Shown here in pieces: positions 10,868-22,600 of a stretch of DNA of 64,000 bases. Under the pieces are notes generated by a model. It was given only the letters and a program-made list of their open reading frames with translations, was not told the origin of the DNA and ran no database searches. Positions within the stretch are counted from its first letter, which is position 1. Every line of letters begins with the position of its first letter. Made by a program: the position numbers and the translations under genes. The DNA comes from Patellaria atrata CBS 101060 (lineage: Eukaryota > Ascomycota > Dothideomycetes > Patellariales > Patellariaceae). The stretch lies in the NCBI GenBank assembly GCA_010093705.1, contig MU006110.1, positions 200,090 through 264,089 of the forward strand, given 5' to 3'.

Positions 10868-13165
10868 ATGTCGCTCTCCTTCAATGTCAATGCTGGCCCG
10901 TTGACCCAGATAGGCCTTGAAATAGTCTCAATACATACAGCTGTTCAGCTAGCTACTGGCGCCTATGGATGGCTCAAAGGAAGAGAGAGGAGTAAATCGC
11001 TGATCCAGCTTCTTTCTGTTGGGGGAGGACAGCTCGTTTCATCAAGCTCCTTCAATGCTAATGTCTACAAACAACTTCGTCAGGAGTGCGGTACTATTCA
11101 AGGCGTGGTGGTGCAAGAAAGGAGCGTTCAGTCTACATCACTTCCTAAAGCATCCACTGCAATCTCAGATCACGCAGGTACTACATGTCTTCGAGCTCTC
11201 ACAGCCGTGATCCTATGCGTCTATAATATTGAAGGGACGGTATCCATTCTTCAGGATCTGATTCCCTATGCTCTGATTCAACACGATCAGCTCGATAGCT
11301 CATTAGAGATGAATGGCCCTGTTTTATCAAGTCTAAAGCAATACGTTTCCACCATCGCCTTGGAGGAGGATAGTAACACTTTCAGGGATATGATGCTCGA
11401 CGAGGCTAGAGAGCGGCAGATATCACTTACCGGTTTACCATATAGTGAAATAATGGCTTCGGACGACAGTTCATTCCTTGAAATGAACATCTGCATCGGA
11501 GTTCTTAGATGGATTCTTACCCCTGTGCATAGAAGAGAACCAAGACAATATCCTACTAGGTCATTGAAAGTATGGACACTGGCCTTTCTCATGGGAAATT
11601 TCGGCTTCGGCGTTCATGCGTCGGCCATCGTAGTCCGCACAACCGAAGAATACGACGAGATGAAGGCCTCTCCCCACTACTTTGGAATACATCCAAATGT
11701 GTTTCTCGTGACTGGAAAAGGAGAGACTACAGACGAGATGAGCCCAGCTGATACCATACCCCACTTCAATGGTTCACTCAAACCTCAAGTTATGCCTATC
11801 AGAGGCATCCCGTGGTCAGCTTTTAGACATCTTCGAGGAGCCTCTGGCAAAGTCGATGTCCACTATCTTGTTGACGTGTGGAACTATTCATTTCGAACCG
11901 CAAGGGAGCGTGTCAAGCGTATATCTGTTGAAAGATTGGACGTACAGCTTGTCACGCAGCAGCCGGATACTGAAGCATTCGAGCACCATAAAGCCTTGCT
12001 TGCCGACTTCTCGCCAAGAATACACCGCCTATGTGCGCCGGCCATGTCGCAATTTGTTCCAGCGACTTCTCACACAGCCGGTTGGGAATTGGACCAAATT
12101 ACAGAAAGAATTGGTATCCTTAAGGGTGAGGAGGAGCTTCAATGCAGAAATTCAGCATTAAGAGAAAACTGCTACGTCCTCATTGCAATTATTCTTGGAA
12201 CTATCTATGGAGTCGCGTCCAAGGCGCTCATAGAAGGCCAAGTCGAGGCAAATGAGGACACTGAGATAGCCTTTTCGCCTGAGCTCATCTGCCCCGGTCT
12301 ACATAGATTGAAATCCTGGGCTAGATCCATTGGCTCCGCATTATCAGCGCTGTCTCGGGACTTATGGACAGATCTTATGTTTGAACTCTTTCTGTGTCGT
12401 GATAATCCAAGAATGTCACGTAATTCCACGTTATTCTCCAATCGTCAGCAAAACCCTCATGAACAACGTCTCATACTAGGAGCGCAAGCCAATGGTCTTG
12501 TCGCCATCTCGGAATTGGCTGTCAAACTAACTATTGAGCCTACCGCACTTGCTTTATTTCATATCAAACGAGGGCAGATACTCACTCTTCCCCTAACTGA
12601 GGATGGTTATATTGAAGCTGCCACGAATCTAGAACCTCCACTGAGTATGGCTATGGATCCTGAACCGGAGAATGATTATCTCGGTCGATTTGACCACTTT
12701 GACCCAGACTCCTTGCGTTTAGATATAGAACCTTGCTGGGAATCAGACCCGCGTACCGTGGTTTTCAGAGCCCGTTTAATGGGTCTAATACTAGCTCCCA
12801 TCAATATAAACTTGGTCGTAGATGCCCTCGCGTACGGGGGTCAATCGTGTGGGTGTACAAAAGCCGTAGAGAGAGTAGAAGTACCATTGGTACAGAGGTG
12901 GCAACATATCCATATCGGCCAGCTCATGCGTACGATGTTTCGCGGCATATCACATCGCCGTGTTGATTTTGATCAAGGGGGTTTCAATGTTTTGATAGAT
13001 GCCTCTTGCGCAGAAGCTGTAACTATATACGCTATCGGTATAACAAGTTGTCGGCAGACGACGATCGTTACGGAATGTATGCATTGTTCATATCAGAACG
13101 TTATGCGCAATACTGGGCATAAAGGGGACGCTGTCATGATCATCCCGTGGAACTTAAGCGCTTAA
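10868..13165 (+). CDS. Uncharacterised fungal protein, 765 residues
   Basis: A single uninterrupted exon of 2298 nt with ordinary coding composition, so it is almost certainly a real gene. I do not recognise a domain. The N-terminus (MSLSFNVNAGPLTQIGLEIV...) looks like a soluble helix rather than a signal peptide. Two mostly hydrophobic stretches occur (ENCYVLIAIILGTIYGVASK, and LMGLILAPININLVVDALAY). The second is followed by a cysteine cluster SCGC. The C-terminus carries further paired cysteines (TSCRQTTIVTECMHCSY) that might bind metal. Many large fungal proteins of this general look are lineage-restricted. The lack of introns in 2.3 kb, beside intron-bearing neighbours, is mildly unusual. 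No function is proposed. Confidence 0.75.
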   Translation: MSLSFNVNAGPLTQIGLEIVSIHTAVQLATGAYGWLKGRERSKSLIQLLSVGGGQLVSSSSFNANVYKQLRQECGTIQGVVVQERSVQSTSLPKASTAISDHAGTTCLRALTAVILCVYNIEGTVSILQDLIPYALIQHDQLDSSLEMNGPVLSSLKQYVSTIALEEDSNTFRDMMLDEARERQISLTGLPYSEIMASDDSSFLEMNICIGVLRWILTPVHRREPRQYPTRSLKVWTLAFLMGNFGFGVHASAIVVRTTEEYDEMKASPHYFGIHPNVFLVTGKGETTDEMSPADTIPHFNGSLKPQVMPIRGIPWSAFRHLRGASGKVDVHYLVDVWNYSFRTARERVKRISVERLDVQLVTQQPDTEAFEHHKALLADFSPRIHRLCAPAMSQFVPATSHTAGWELDQITERIGILKGEEELQCRNSALRENCYVLIAIILGTIYGVASKALIEGQVEANEDTEIAFSPELICPGLHRLKSWARSIGSALSALSRDLWTDLMFELFLCRDNPRMSRNSTLFSNRQQNPHEQRLILGAQANGLVAISELAVKLTIEPTALALFHIKRGQILTLPLTEDGYIEAATNLEPPLSMAMDPEPENDYLGRFDHFDPDSLRLDIEPCWESDPRTVVFRARLMGLILAPININLVVDALAYGGQSCGCTKAVERVEVPLVQRWQHIHIGQLMRTMFRGISHRRVDFDQGGFNVLIDASCAEAVTIYAIGITSCRQTTIVTECMHCSYQNVMRNTGHKGDAVMIIPWNLSA

Positions 13166-13558
13166 ATCGTCAGGCGATGGCTCATTCGAAACATATCCTG
13201 TAGGAAGATCACATATAGTTATTAGAAATAGATCAAAATAGTCGGGGTGCCCAAAACTCTGGTGGCTTCATAATATTGCGTCGGTCAGGAAAGACCTTCA
13301 TAAGTGCTGCTGAATGGCTAATATACCATCAGACAACGAAACTATCTACTGTTCCAAAAGAGAGCCTCCACTCATCGTACTCCTAACGCCACAACTCCAA
13401 CGCAACAACAAATTAAGAATCTGCTCCTGCTACTATGATGTTGTCGGCTTTCGTACGGGCCGCTTGGAATCTCCAGTCTCCACTATAACAACTATTAGCA
13501 TCCGAATACCATTCTACAAGGTGCAAATGGGTACTCACAACGAATGCCGCGGCGCTCA
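13166..13558. other. Convergent 3' ends, nothing recognised
   Basis: The 393-bp gap lies between the stop codons of the 765-residue gene (+) and the kinase gene (-). A frame on the plus strand crosses it but is antisense to the kinase end and has no family resemblance. Confidence 0.45.
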
Positions 13559-14497
13559 TTATAAACGTCTAATGATGCCCCGCAAGTGTACAGCCGTCAT
13601 CCGCTTCGTGGGATCTAGCACCAACATGCACTTCATCGCCACGTCCAACGTCCGCGAGTAAAATGCCAACTGGCGTTCATGCATGGGTGGGTTTGTTCCC
13701 ACTCCAATGCCTGGCGGCACACAAATTGTCCGCACCAGCGGTTCCGGCGCGCCTTCCTGGCGGGCGTAAGCTTCCATCTCTTCTGGCGGCACCTCGTAGG
13801 GTTGCCTCGTAATCGGCAGCATCCCCAAAGCAAGCAGGTGAACCACACAGCCTAAGCCCCAGACGTCCCACGCCGGCGTAGCCAGCGGGTATTCAGGCGG
13901 TCGTATGTCGTACGTACCGGCCCGACCGCAGGGGATGAAACTCGTGGACGGATCGTACGCGACGGCGTTACCAAAGTCGGCAAGCTTGACCTCGAAGAAG
14001 CCTGTCAGGGCTGTTGTCGGGCCCACCTTCAGCAAGACGTTCGCAAGCTTGACATCTCGGTGTACGATTGTACGGAACGCTGGGACGTGAGCTGTTGGTG
14101 AGTTTGACGTGCCACCTGCTGCGAGGTATGCTAGTGCCTCCGAGATCTCTCGTGCTACGTGCCAGATGAACGGTTCCGACAAAGCGATGCGCTGATAGAA
14201 ATGCCAGTCTTGGAAACTGCGGAGGTCACCGTATTCACAGTGCTCCAGGAGCAGCGTCGAGTATCCGTACCCCGGCTGGTTCATGATGACTTCGTATAGT
14301 TGGGCGATTTTGGTACAGCCCCTGAGCTCCATGAGGATTCTCGCTTCTCTCGGCGCTCTGGTGTCTGTTCTCGGTCGAAAAAATGTTTTGGCGGCTACGA
14401 GTGTCCGCGATGGATGATGGTAGTATCGCGACACTGTTCCCTCCCCCCCTTGACCGATCTGGCCTAGAAGCTTGAAACCAACTGGGAATGCATCCAT
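13559..14497 (-). CDS. Serine/threonine protein kinase
   Basis: A single exon of 312 residues consisting of little more than a kinase domain. The glycine loop is GQGGEGTV (residues 16-23), the ATP-anchoring lysine is in VAAK (residue 37), the helix-C glutamate is probably in PREARIL (near residue 51), the catalytic loop is HRDVKLANVLL and the metal-binding motif is DFGN. The APE-like element reads PPEYP and is followed by AWDVWGLGCVVHLLALGMLP. All residues needed for catalysis are present, so the enzyme should be active. The layout (short loops, no extra domain, NEK- or NIMA-like catalytic segment) fits the many small fungal kinases near heterokaryon or stress genes; the exact subfamily is not clear. 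The upstream 80 bases are GC-rich. There is no sign of an intron. Confidence 0.9.
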   Translation of the reverse strand: MDAFPVGFKLLGQIGQGGEGTVSRYYHHPSRTLVAAKTFFRPRTDTRAPREARILMELRGCTKIAQLYEVIMNQPGYGYSTLLLEHCEYGDLRSFQDWHFYQRIALSEPFIWHVAREISEALAYLAAGGTSNSPTAHVPAFRTIVHRDVKLANVLLKVGPTTALTGFFEVKLADFGNAVAYDPSTSFIPCGRAGTYDIRPPEYPLATPAWDVWGLGCVVHLLALGMLPITRQPYEVPPEEMEAYARQEGAPEPLVRTICVPPGIGVGTNPPMHERQLAFYSRTLDVAMKCMLVLDPTKRMTAVHLRGIIRRL

Positions 14498-16075
14498 TAT
14501 GGCGAGATTGATGGTAAAGTTGCTTGAAAATTTGGTTTTATGTATGCTGCTGCAAGGGGAGGAGGTTGTAACCGGCCTTTCAAAAGGGAAGGGGCCACGG
14601 AGGAATCTTTTATATACACGTACGGCGGCAGGGAGTCATGCGCACGCCATGCCTGATCAAAAACTTCGCAAGCTACGTAATTTCCTGATTTCCCAACCAA
14701 AGCAGGTCTAGTCCAAGGGGCAGTCATATGGACAGTTTTGGGATGCACTGTGAAGACACCAAGACGAGTCCTACGTTCCCCCTCAAGAACAACGTTGAAG
14801 GTGAATCATACAATGTATTGCAAGGTAGAGACCTACAAATTAAAGCGGACTTGAATGAAGACAGAGGGCTACAGTAGCTATGATTCAGAAAGAATATCGT
14901 TTTCTAATTTTAACTATTGTATAAAAGACTAACACATCATAGCAATATTAGATTGACTATGTGAGAATATTGATATCAGCGAAAACGTCCCAATACAAGA
15001 GAACGGTGGCGATTACTCAGATAAATGAGACTGTCGGATGGCGAAGAAGCAAACGCATGATCCGGCACCCTCCATGCTTGCTTTTAAGAATTTTTGTTTT
15101 GAGATTTTGCAGCTTGATACCCGTTGTAGAATCTCAATTGTCCTCTTTCACCTCGCTGAACAGTCTTCAAATCATATTCACTATTTTTTAGAGTAGTAGC
15201 CTACAATCATTATGAGTATCTTCTTTTCAATTTTAATATCAAACTAGATACTCAATGGTTGAAGTTCAAGGCTGATACCACGTTTCATCATAAACATAAC
15301 ATTCCTGCACAGTTACCCAGGTAACCTCAGCCCGAAAAATTATCCTGAAATATAATTGGGCAGTTTCCAGTCATTTCTGCAAACGGAGACGATATCTTAG
15401 GGCTCATCTCGCACGAAACCGAGTATCGGGCTCAGTTCGTGATGCATATTGCTGAATGACAGAACTACATCCGTAGACGCAAATGGCTTTGAAGACTACT
15501 CTAAATCGATCGAAAATCGAGGTATGGTTCGATTGGCACCGGAATAGCAGTAAATAGATATTATCTGTTCTGGATTATGATGATAGAGACACAGTTTGAC
15601 GTGGTGGTTACTTTAAAGTTTGTGTTTCCACTTTTCCCAATTCGGGTATGGTGAATTTGTTATCACATTTGAATTTGTTATCACATCGGCAGGCTGCGGG
15701 AGGGATCTTATGTCTAATACAACCTCATCTCTAGCTATAGAAGTGATATCAATTACAAAGGCCTATTTTGTGCGAGAATGTCTCCCATACCTATCAAAGA
15801 TTTGTAGGTCTGATACAAATTAGATATGAAACCGCACAGCTTGATCAACTTCTCTAAATCGCCAGAAAGGGTCCCGAAACCGAACCCGGTATGTTCTGGC
15901 CTAAATTTCATAGATTCAGGCCTAACCTGACTCAGCGTTGCATATCGCCCTGTTCATCGTCCGAACCCCCTCAATTAGCTTTAATAAAGGTTCCCAATTC
16001 CCTTGGAGTATTTTCTGTACTTTCCTAGAATTCGTTAAACTCGGAGATATTGGGTTACACATCACCAATTTCACA
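14498..16075. other. Intergenic, AT-rich
   Basis: A 1.6-kb region between two divergently transcribed genes. It is AT-rich around 14880-15400. At 15652-15687 an 18-bp sequence (TGAATTTGTTATCACATT) is tandemly doubled with slight change. No gene, RNA or mobile element was recognised. Confidence 0.4.
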
Positions 16076-16870
16076 ATGGCCACCCTTAACAAAGCGATCT
16101 TCAACCCCTCGCTGTACTCCCGCATCACTGCGCTCTGGTTTCCTGACACCTCTCCCTCCACAATCTACCCAACTATGGACGCCGCAAAACGCTGGTTTGG
16201 ACAAGGTTCTCCCGAAGAAAAGGCCGCCTTTGATAACGCCTGCGCCTCGTGCTGCCGAGAAGCACTCTCCTCCGTCTCACCAGAGCACTTTCCTCTCCCC
16301 TCCCTTCCCACTCACGAAGCCGAACTCGCGCACCGCAAGGAGATGGCCTTTCCCTTCAGGCAGGCCATCTGGGAGGGCGACATCGACAATGAGGTAGCAG
16401 GCCACCGTGCGTTGAAGATAATGATTCTCCTAGACCAGATTCCGCGGAATATATTTCGCAAGGAGGACCAGCGGCTGATATACACCCACTACGACGTCCT
16501 AGCGCGGGCTCTCATCAGAGATATCCTCTCTTTAGAGGTGCGAGCAGATGTCACGCCCTCCTTCCGGTATTCCCTTACGGCAAGGCAGTGGTTCTACCTT
16601 CCTTTGATGCATTCGGAGTATTTGGCCGACCATGACGTTTTCAGTGGGTTGATCGCAGATATGAGGAAGGACTTTGAGAAGAAACCGGGGGAGAAGGATG
16701 AGGCTGTGTTCATATGGTTGGATCGGATTGACGAGTTTGAGTTAAAGCATCGGATAATTCTGGAGCGGTTTGGACGGTATCCGTATCGGAATAAGTATTT
16801 AGGGAGGGAGACGACGAAGGAGGAGCAGGAATGGCTAGAGGGTGGGGGAGACACGTTCGGAGTCTCCTAG
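16076..16870 (+). CDS. DUF924 family protein
   Basis: A single exon of 264 residues. The start at 16076 is chosen because the 46 upstream in-frame codons lack an ATG-led protein-like segment, and MATLNKAIFNPSLYSRITALWFPD matches the usual DUF924 beginning (ITALWFPD). Typical downstream features are RWFG, HRKEMAFPFRQAIWEGD, ILLDQIPRNIFR, ARQWFYLPLMHSE and a C-terminal ERFGRYPYRNKYLGRETTKEE. The family is all-alpha, widespread in bacteria and fungi, and has no proven enzymatic role; conserved DQIPRN and RFGRYPYRN motifs suggest a ligand pocket. It is the middle of three genes between the kinase and cystathionine beta-synthase, with no evident functional link. Confidence 0.92.
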   Translation: MATLNKAIFNPSLYSRITALWFPDTSPSTIYPTMDAAKRWFGQGSPEEKAAFDNACASCCREALSSVSPEHFPLPSLPTHEAELAHRKEMAFPFRQAIWEGDIDNEVAGHRALKIMILLDQIPRNIFRKEDQRLIYTHYDVLARALIRDILSLEVRADVTPSFRYSLTARQWFYLPLMHSEYLADHDVFSGLIADMRKDFEKKPGEKDEAVFIWLDRIDEFELKHRIILERFGRYPYRNKYLGRETTKEEQEWLEGGGDTFGVS

Positions 16871-17963
16871 ACTTGGTCGAGATGGAGATTTATAGCACTG
16901 TTCTGCCCCCTGTGCCGTTAAACTACTATACGCATATACTCAGGAGGGTCTCTGACATTATGGGTAGGACAAAGCAATCATGGAACGAAATAAATGAAAT
17001 TGCTCTCAATTGAGTGTATAGAAAGTATAGCAAACGCGCCGCATTCACCGACCGAAATTACTCCTAGAAGCCTTGGCGTAAATATAAATACCTAGCTTGC
17101 CGCTTACGCTTTATCTTTTTCTTTTCGAACTTCAGAGGGAGAAGAATAACGGTACTTTCACCGGGGAGGGGACATAGAGTGGTGAAAGACACACCAAATG
17201 ATGATTTAATGATTAGCTTAGCTGCAGGTTTTAAATCCCCTCGGGAGTTTCAAACTGCCGAGTTAAATTGTTGTGTGAGATGTGTTGTTGCTTGACTGGT
17301 GGTCGACGTGTATATTTCAGCACTTAGGATAGATCTTTCCAAAATAAAAACCTTTTCCTATCTTGCTCCGTTTCCATGATTTAATAGCAAAAGCCTTGGT
17401 GTAAATAGTAATATCTACCGCTGACGGCCTGACTTTCTCTTTTTAGAAACCAAAGACAAGGTCCTTCACCGGGGAGGAGATAGGTGAAAGACCACACCAA
17501 TGATGAATTTAAAGTTAGCTCAGCTACAGGCATGAAATCCCCTTCGGGCGTTTCAAACTGCATGTTGTTGTCTGAAGGTGTTGTTGGTGTTATAGATGAT
17601 GCTGACGTTGCTTGAGAGCTTGTTGTGATCTACCATAACACTTCGAACAGTGATAACTTAACCTAGTTCGCAAAACTGGGAAAAGGAAGGCATAGTTGAT
17701 GGGGAAACTTGTTACGGTAAAACTCAGCTACATATAAACGCAACACATCATGAACGAAATCAGATACCCTACTTTCCATTATAGTTGAAGAATCTATGCT
17801 ACTCCGGTCGTAGGAATCGTAGCTACCCAATATTTAATATTGTAACTCCGGCGCCAGAAATGTTGAATTGCTCAGCCTTTATATCAATGAATTTATCGCT
17901 CCAAGGACGTCATGTCTCGATGAAAATTACCTAATGAAAGCAGAGATCTAACGAAGAAAGTTT
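16871..17963. other. Intergenic with a duplicated hairpin-bearing element
   Basis: Between the DUF924 and cystathionine beta-synthase stop codons. The main content is the imperfect direct repeat at 17068-17615, described separately. The remainder is AT-rich with no gene. Confidence 0.5.
17068..17615. repeat. Two diverged copies of a ~230-bp element, about 322 bp apart
   Basis: Copy A (about 17068-17300) and copy B (about 17390-17615) share in the same order: AAGCCTTGG(C/T)GTAAATA, a T-rich tract, TTCACCGGGGAGG, GGTGAAAGAC followed by CACCAA(A)TGATGA, TTAGCT(T/C)AGCT, AAATCCCC and GTTTCAAACTGC. Each copy can fold two hairpins. In copy A they are CTTTCACC/GGTGAAAG (17155-17188) and TCCC/GGGA (17236-17246). 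In copy B the first stem spans 17460-17493 with 11 bp including one G-U pair; the second is GAAA..CCC/GGG..TTTC. Copy B also carries a short minus-strand open frame (17381-17563) that copy A has lost. It may be a mobile element fragment, a structured RNA, or a decayed coding duplication. Confidence 0.6.
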
Positions 17964-19609
17964 TCAAGAACCATTCGTTCCATTAGCCCCATTCTTCTTC
18001 TGCCTCACCAACCATGTCAATAGATCAACTTTCGTTACCACTGCAACGGCCTTCATGTTATCCTTGTTATCCCGTTCCGTCACAACGGCAGCACTATTCC
18101 ACTCGAAGAACCTACTGAGCGCAGATAGCGGGGTATCTCTTGTAATTTCAACGAAACCCTTTCTCTTCCCATGTTCGTCTTTCGGACCTCTTAATGCCTC
18201 CATAGGATCCGAGACGGTTTGTGGGAGCACAGTGAAATCGAACATCACATCCGACACTGGAGACGTAGGCTCTGCACGTCCAGATGATATGTATGAAAGC
18301 AAATTTCCTAAAGTAACGAGACCAACTAAGCGATTCCCATTTGGGGAGGAGACTGGAAGCTGGTCGAATCCTTTGTCGCGCATGGTTTCAATGGCCTCGG
18401 CACACTGGGATTCGGACGAGATACTGGTTACGGGTTTTAGACGGAGACTAGCAATGATAGCGTTGTCGTAAGGATCTGATGTAACTTTTGAATTACGGCG
18501 TTTGGGTGCATCTGAAACTTCAGGGGTAAGGGGTGGTGTATCTGGGAGCAGATCGTTTGCGGCAAGCCAGTCATCATCGACGAACTAGTGGATGTCAGTA
18601 TATGACATTCTCAAAACGTTCAAACATGATGTTTTACCTTGCTCAAGTAGCTTCGTATGCTGTCTGGAAGCACCACAACTACAACATCCTCCTTCCCTAA
18701 ACCGAGATCTTTCACGGCGTGCACCATAGCGGCAACAGCACTACCACTGCTCCCACCACATAATATACCCTCTTCACAGATGAGTCTCCGCGCATACATG
18801 AAGCTTTCTCGGTCATCTGTCTTATACCATTTATCCACGACTTTCTGGTCCAGCACGTCCGGAATGAAGTCATATCCGATTCCCTCGACTTTATAGGGAC
18901 TATTGAGAAACTCGTCGTTCAGCTGGCTTGGTAAGGCCAGAATGCTTCCTTGAGGATCTGCAGCAATTATCTTGACGTCGTCCTTCTTCTTCCTCAAACC
19001 CTTAGCAATGCCAGTAATTGTACCTCCAGTTCCTGCCCCAGCGATCAATGCTGTCACCTTTCCTTCCGTCTGTCGCCAGATCTCTTCTGCAGTGCCATAC
19101 TCATGCGCTTCGGGATTATCCTTATTAGAATACTGATCGAGGATGTGTGCGTTAGGGAGCTCTTTCTGTAACCGTCTCGCAACTCCGATGTGCGATTCGG
19201 GGGAGTCAAAAGCGGCAGCAGTAGGTGTACGAATAATCTCAGCGTTGAGGGCTCTCAGTACGGCAACTTTTTCGGCGGACATCTTCTCTGGAAGTGTAAT
19301 AATAGTCTTATATCCTCGTACAGCTGCCACAAGAGCTAAACCTATGCCTGTATTGCCACTCGTAGGCTCGATCAATGTGTCCCCTGGCTTTATCCGTCCC
19401 GACTTTTCCGCCTCTTCGATCATACGTAATGCTATACGATCCTTTACACTCCCACCAGCGTTGAACATCTCCAGTTTCGCATATACTGTTGCTTCTATTC
19501 CGAGAGATTGTGGGATTTTGTTGAGTCGGACCATCGGCGTATTGCCGATTTGTTCGAGGATCGTATCCATCTTTACCGGTGGAATAGCCGGTTTGGTTAT
19601 TGATGACAT
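17964..19609 (-). CDS. CYS4: Cystathionine beta-synthase
   Basis: Two exons: 19609-18638 and 18584-17964, giving 530 residues. It is PLP-dependent and condenses serine and homocysteine to cystathionine in reverse transsulfuration. The N-terminal catalytic fold type II domain has [14 protein letters not shown], the PLP lysine in GGSVKDR (residue 56), SGNTG for the substrate and [10 protein letters not shown] for the phosphate. Exon 2 holds the regulatory part with a tandem CBS-domain pair ([11 protein letters not shown]..., then ...[13 protein letters not shown]). There is no N-terminal heme-binding extension, as in yeast Cys4. The start at 19609 is the first ATG; eight further codons are open upstream but begin with TTG. 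The intron (18637-18585) is in phase 0. A 53-residue linker rich in proline and charge separates the domains. Confidence 0.95.
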
Positions 19610-22600
19610 TGATGCGGTAGGAAGAGGAGCCAAAGGTTAGAAAGTTGCGAGTAAGAAAGAATTCCGACTATTCAGACTCTAAGTTGAGAATCAAAAATGT
19701 TACAATTTAGATATGAAAGAAGGTCATTGTTACTAAGCCGCTGCTACCCGCGCTAATGACGCAGAAATTCGACCTTTGACCTTTAGCATCAGACAAGGGA
19801 GCTGTTGAGAAGGCATTACGATCTATACATTATCCAAGTACGTAGAGTATAGGGGAGAAATTACATTCATAACAATAAGATCAGATCCTTACCGTTTCGG
19901 CCCCTGAAAGGTCTCTTAATGCCTATACTGCACATTCAATGATATAAAGCATATGCAAGATCACTGCAGACATTTCAAAGATAACTAAGCAGGATTGGTC
20001 GTATTTGGGTATAAGAAGATTTATCGTATCCTGCACAACAGACCGAGAATCTATACCACATGCATACGACCTCTAGCATAGCGAAAAGCTTCACGCCTAC
20101 TCTATACAAAGAAAAGCCTGTAGAACTATTGTTCAAGACGTCTCCCTTATTGCACTAAACAAAAGATCAGTCCAAATCATCTCCCCCATTCAGAGAATAC
20201 TAGGCCTGATATTCACTTCGACAACGACCTTTATTACCCCTAGCTACGCTTATTACGACTGCACCGCAGGTTTATATCTGTAAGAAGGTCCAAGGGTACA
20301 GAATCCTGCAAGAGACCGCGGTAGTTGAGAGTTAGCACAGTGCCACTAACTGTATATTAAGTGTACTATGAACGAAGAGTACTAACCGCGGAATGATAGT
20401 AAGCCACGGTCGTCGACACTGAATTCAACCGAGAAGATTTAAGGGGTTTCTGGACTAACAATTCAGTTCCGAGGGTTATAATACTACGTGAGTTGATGAT
20501 CATTGCAGCATGGTGGTAGCATTGAAATGGGTGATGTTGTTGCTGATTATGTTTCCGCATCCGTTACGTTTCTCAACAGTAGACATTGTTTGTGTGCTCC
20601 AACGTCGTCTTTCTAATGAAGGGAGTTCATTTTCACCTTAGAACGTATCACGACCATCCTTGGAACCTAACAGAAGCTGTTGATGTTCACTCCTCCGAAC
20701 CTATTTTCAATCTCTCCTAAGACTCTTCTAGTACAAACAACATTCCTGAACACAACTGGACAAGGAAATGGCGTATGCAATTTAATGTCTTTTATGGGCA
20801 AGCCAACACTCCAACTCGGATACTGGTAGAAAAACGCTTTGCCTAAGTGTGCAGAAGCACCGTAGAAAGCTTAGTATCGATTTTGAAGACGTAGTTTAAG
20901 CAAGAAGACAAACCTCTTGCCTTCGGGAACAAGCAAAGAATCAATCTTCCATTGAGTTCAGAATCGAAAGAGACGGACATAGCGCGGAGGGTTGGAAATC
21001 AGGAGAGCTCTAATTTTCAAAATTTGAAGGAAATTACACATCTACATGTCATTACCTATAGAAGAGTTTACGGACATATTTCCGAAAGCATTCGAAATAA
21101 GGATGATATCTTGATTAAATCGCAATAATCGAGATTACCCAAAGCAAGAAAGGGGTCTCAGCGCCTTTCTATTTGTCGCCCCATAGCGATGCAGTCACGA
21201 TCTTTAGGAAAAGGGCCGACAAGACCCGCGTAGAACACCGGGGAATAGAGCCTCATATCGGATCGGGTCAGTTCTAGTGGATTTTTTGAAGCTTCTACCG
21301 CTTCTTCTTGCATTATCTCTTGCGCTCATGCTCAGAAATCTGCATATGTTCTCAATCTTTTCTCCGAGATCTGCAAAAGCTAAAGGGCCGAACATGTTAC
21401 ATGCGGCATGCATCGGGTCAATGTTTGTGATGCCATGAGAAATTTTTACTATTCATTAAGATAAGACCAAAAGACGGTATTGATTGTCATTTCTCATATT
21501 CCACCCTTTCTCCTGAGACGCCGAGAGACTGTACAGATGATTATATCCGTTCTAGCAGATGGAAGAGTCTCCTAGTTAGCACTAAACGAAAGTTCCCCCA
21601 CCTCCCCTTTTTTTTCACCGTGACTCGCTATATTTAGGCATCAACGCTTGATGCATTCATGTTATCTTTAGCTATATCCAGAATAGAAGATGGATAGCCA
21701 TGGACTCAGGCACAATGCGAGTTTGATTTGATGTCCAACAGGTGGATGATACTTTAGGTTGTCCTAGGAATACTGCAGCGGAAATAACCTACACGGATAC
21801 GGGACGGGTCTTCTCTACAACTACTCTTGAAACTCAGAGTATCGCCGCGTTTTCTGTAAACATCTTCACCCGAGTTACCGCGAGAGTCTCTGCAATAGCA
21901 AGGAAAATTCTTTGAGAGTGTGCTAAGACGCCGAGCTGTGCTGTCATAGTCTTGCAGATGGCCTAAAGAAATGCTCGCTTATGTCACGAGGTAGCTGTAT
22001 GGTCCTTAGCATTGCCTATTCTAGTAATTCGAGATGTTGGTCGGATGAGTAGAGAGCCTCAATCCCTAGAACCTCACATGAATTAGCAACCACGCCCCAG
22101 GTAAAAGAATTCGGGCTACTTTTCCGATCTTGCTGGGAATCCTAGGTTTATATTCCTGGTGTTGCTATTCTTGCTACTTCTTCACCCCTACTTCCATGTT
22201 TTGAAAACGCAATTGAAGTCGGCAATGAAAGATCTTCACTAGTGTGGACCAAAAGAAATAGGGTAAAAACCTCAACGCTACTAGGATCTGATAAGGAGAT
22301 GTGGTTTCTTTAGAGACAGAACCAATTATGGTGCTTTAATGTATGCCACGAGGGTTTGAGTGTTCTTTTTATAGAGATGATCTCCAGACGATTAGTGGGA
22401 CTCACTCATAATTCTCCTTGACAGGCCTCTGTTATAGACTGTTCCGCGTCTGCAGCGTCTCTCATAAGGTAGAGGAGAGGCTCTTTTGATGGGCACATTC
22501 GTCCGAAAAGGGAGAGTTGAACAGCTCCATGCCAAGCCGGCAGAAAACCTTCATATATTTTCACCACGCTCGGACCGTACTCCCTACCCGGAAAAGAACC

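Noticed and set aside
13314-13661. Plus-strand 115-codon frame
   Set aside because: It is antisense to the end of the kinase gene, and shows no protein family feature.
14497-14748. Minus-strand 83-codon frame directly before the kinase start
   Set aside because: It is in another frame, and the kinase domain already starts completely at 14497. More likely the promoter.
19610-19633. Start of cystathionine beta-synthase eight codons upstream
   Set aside because: The upstream codon is TTG; the first ATG at 19609 is preferred.
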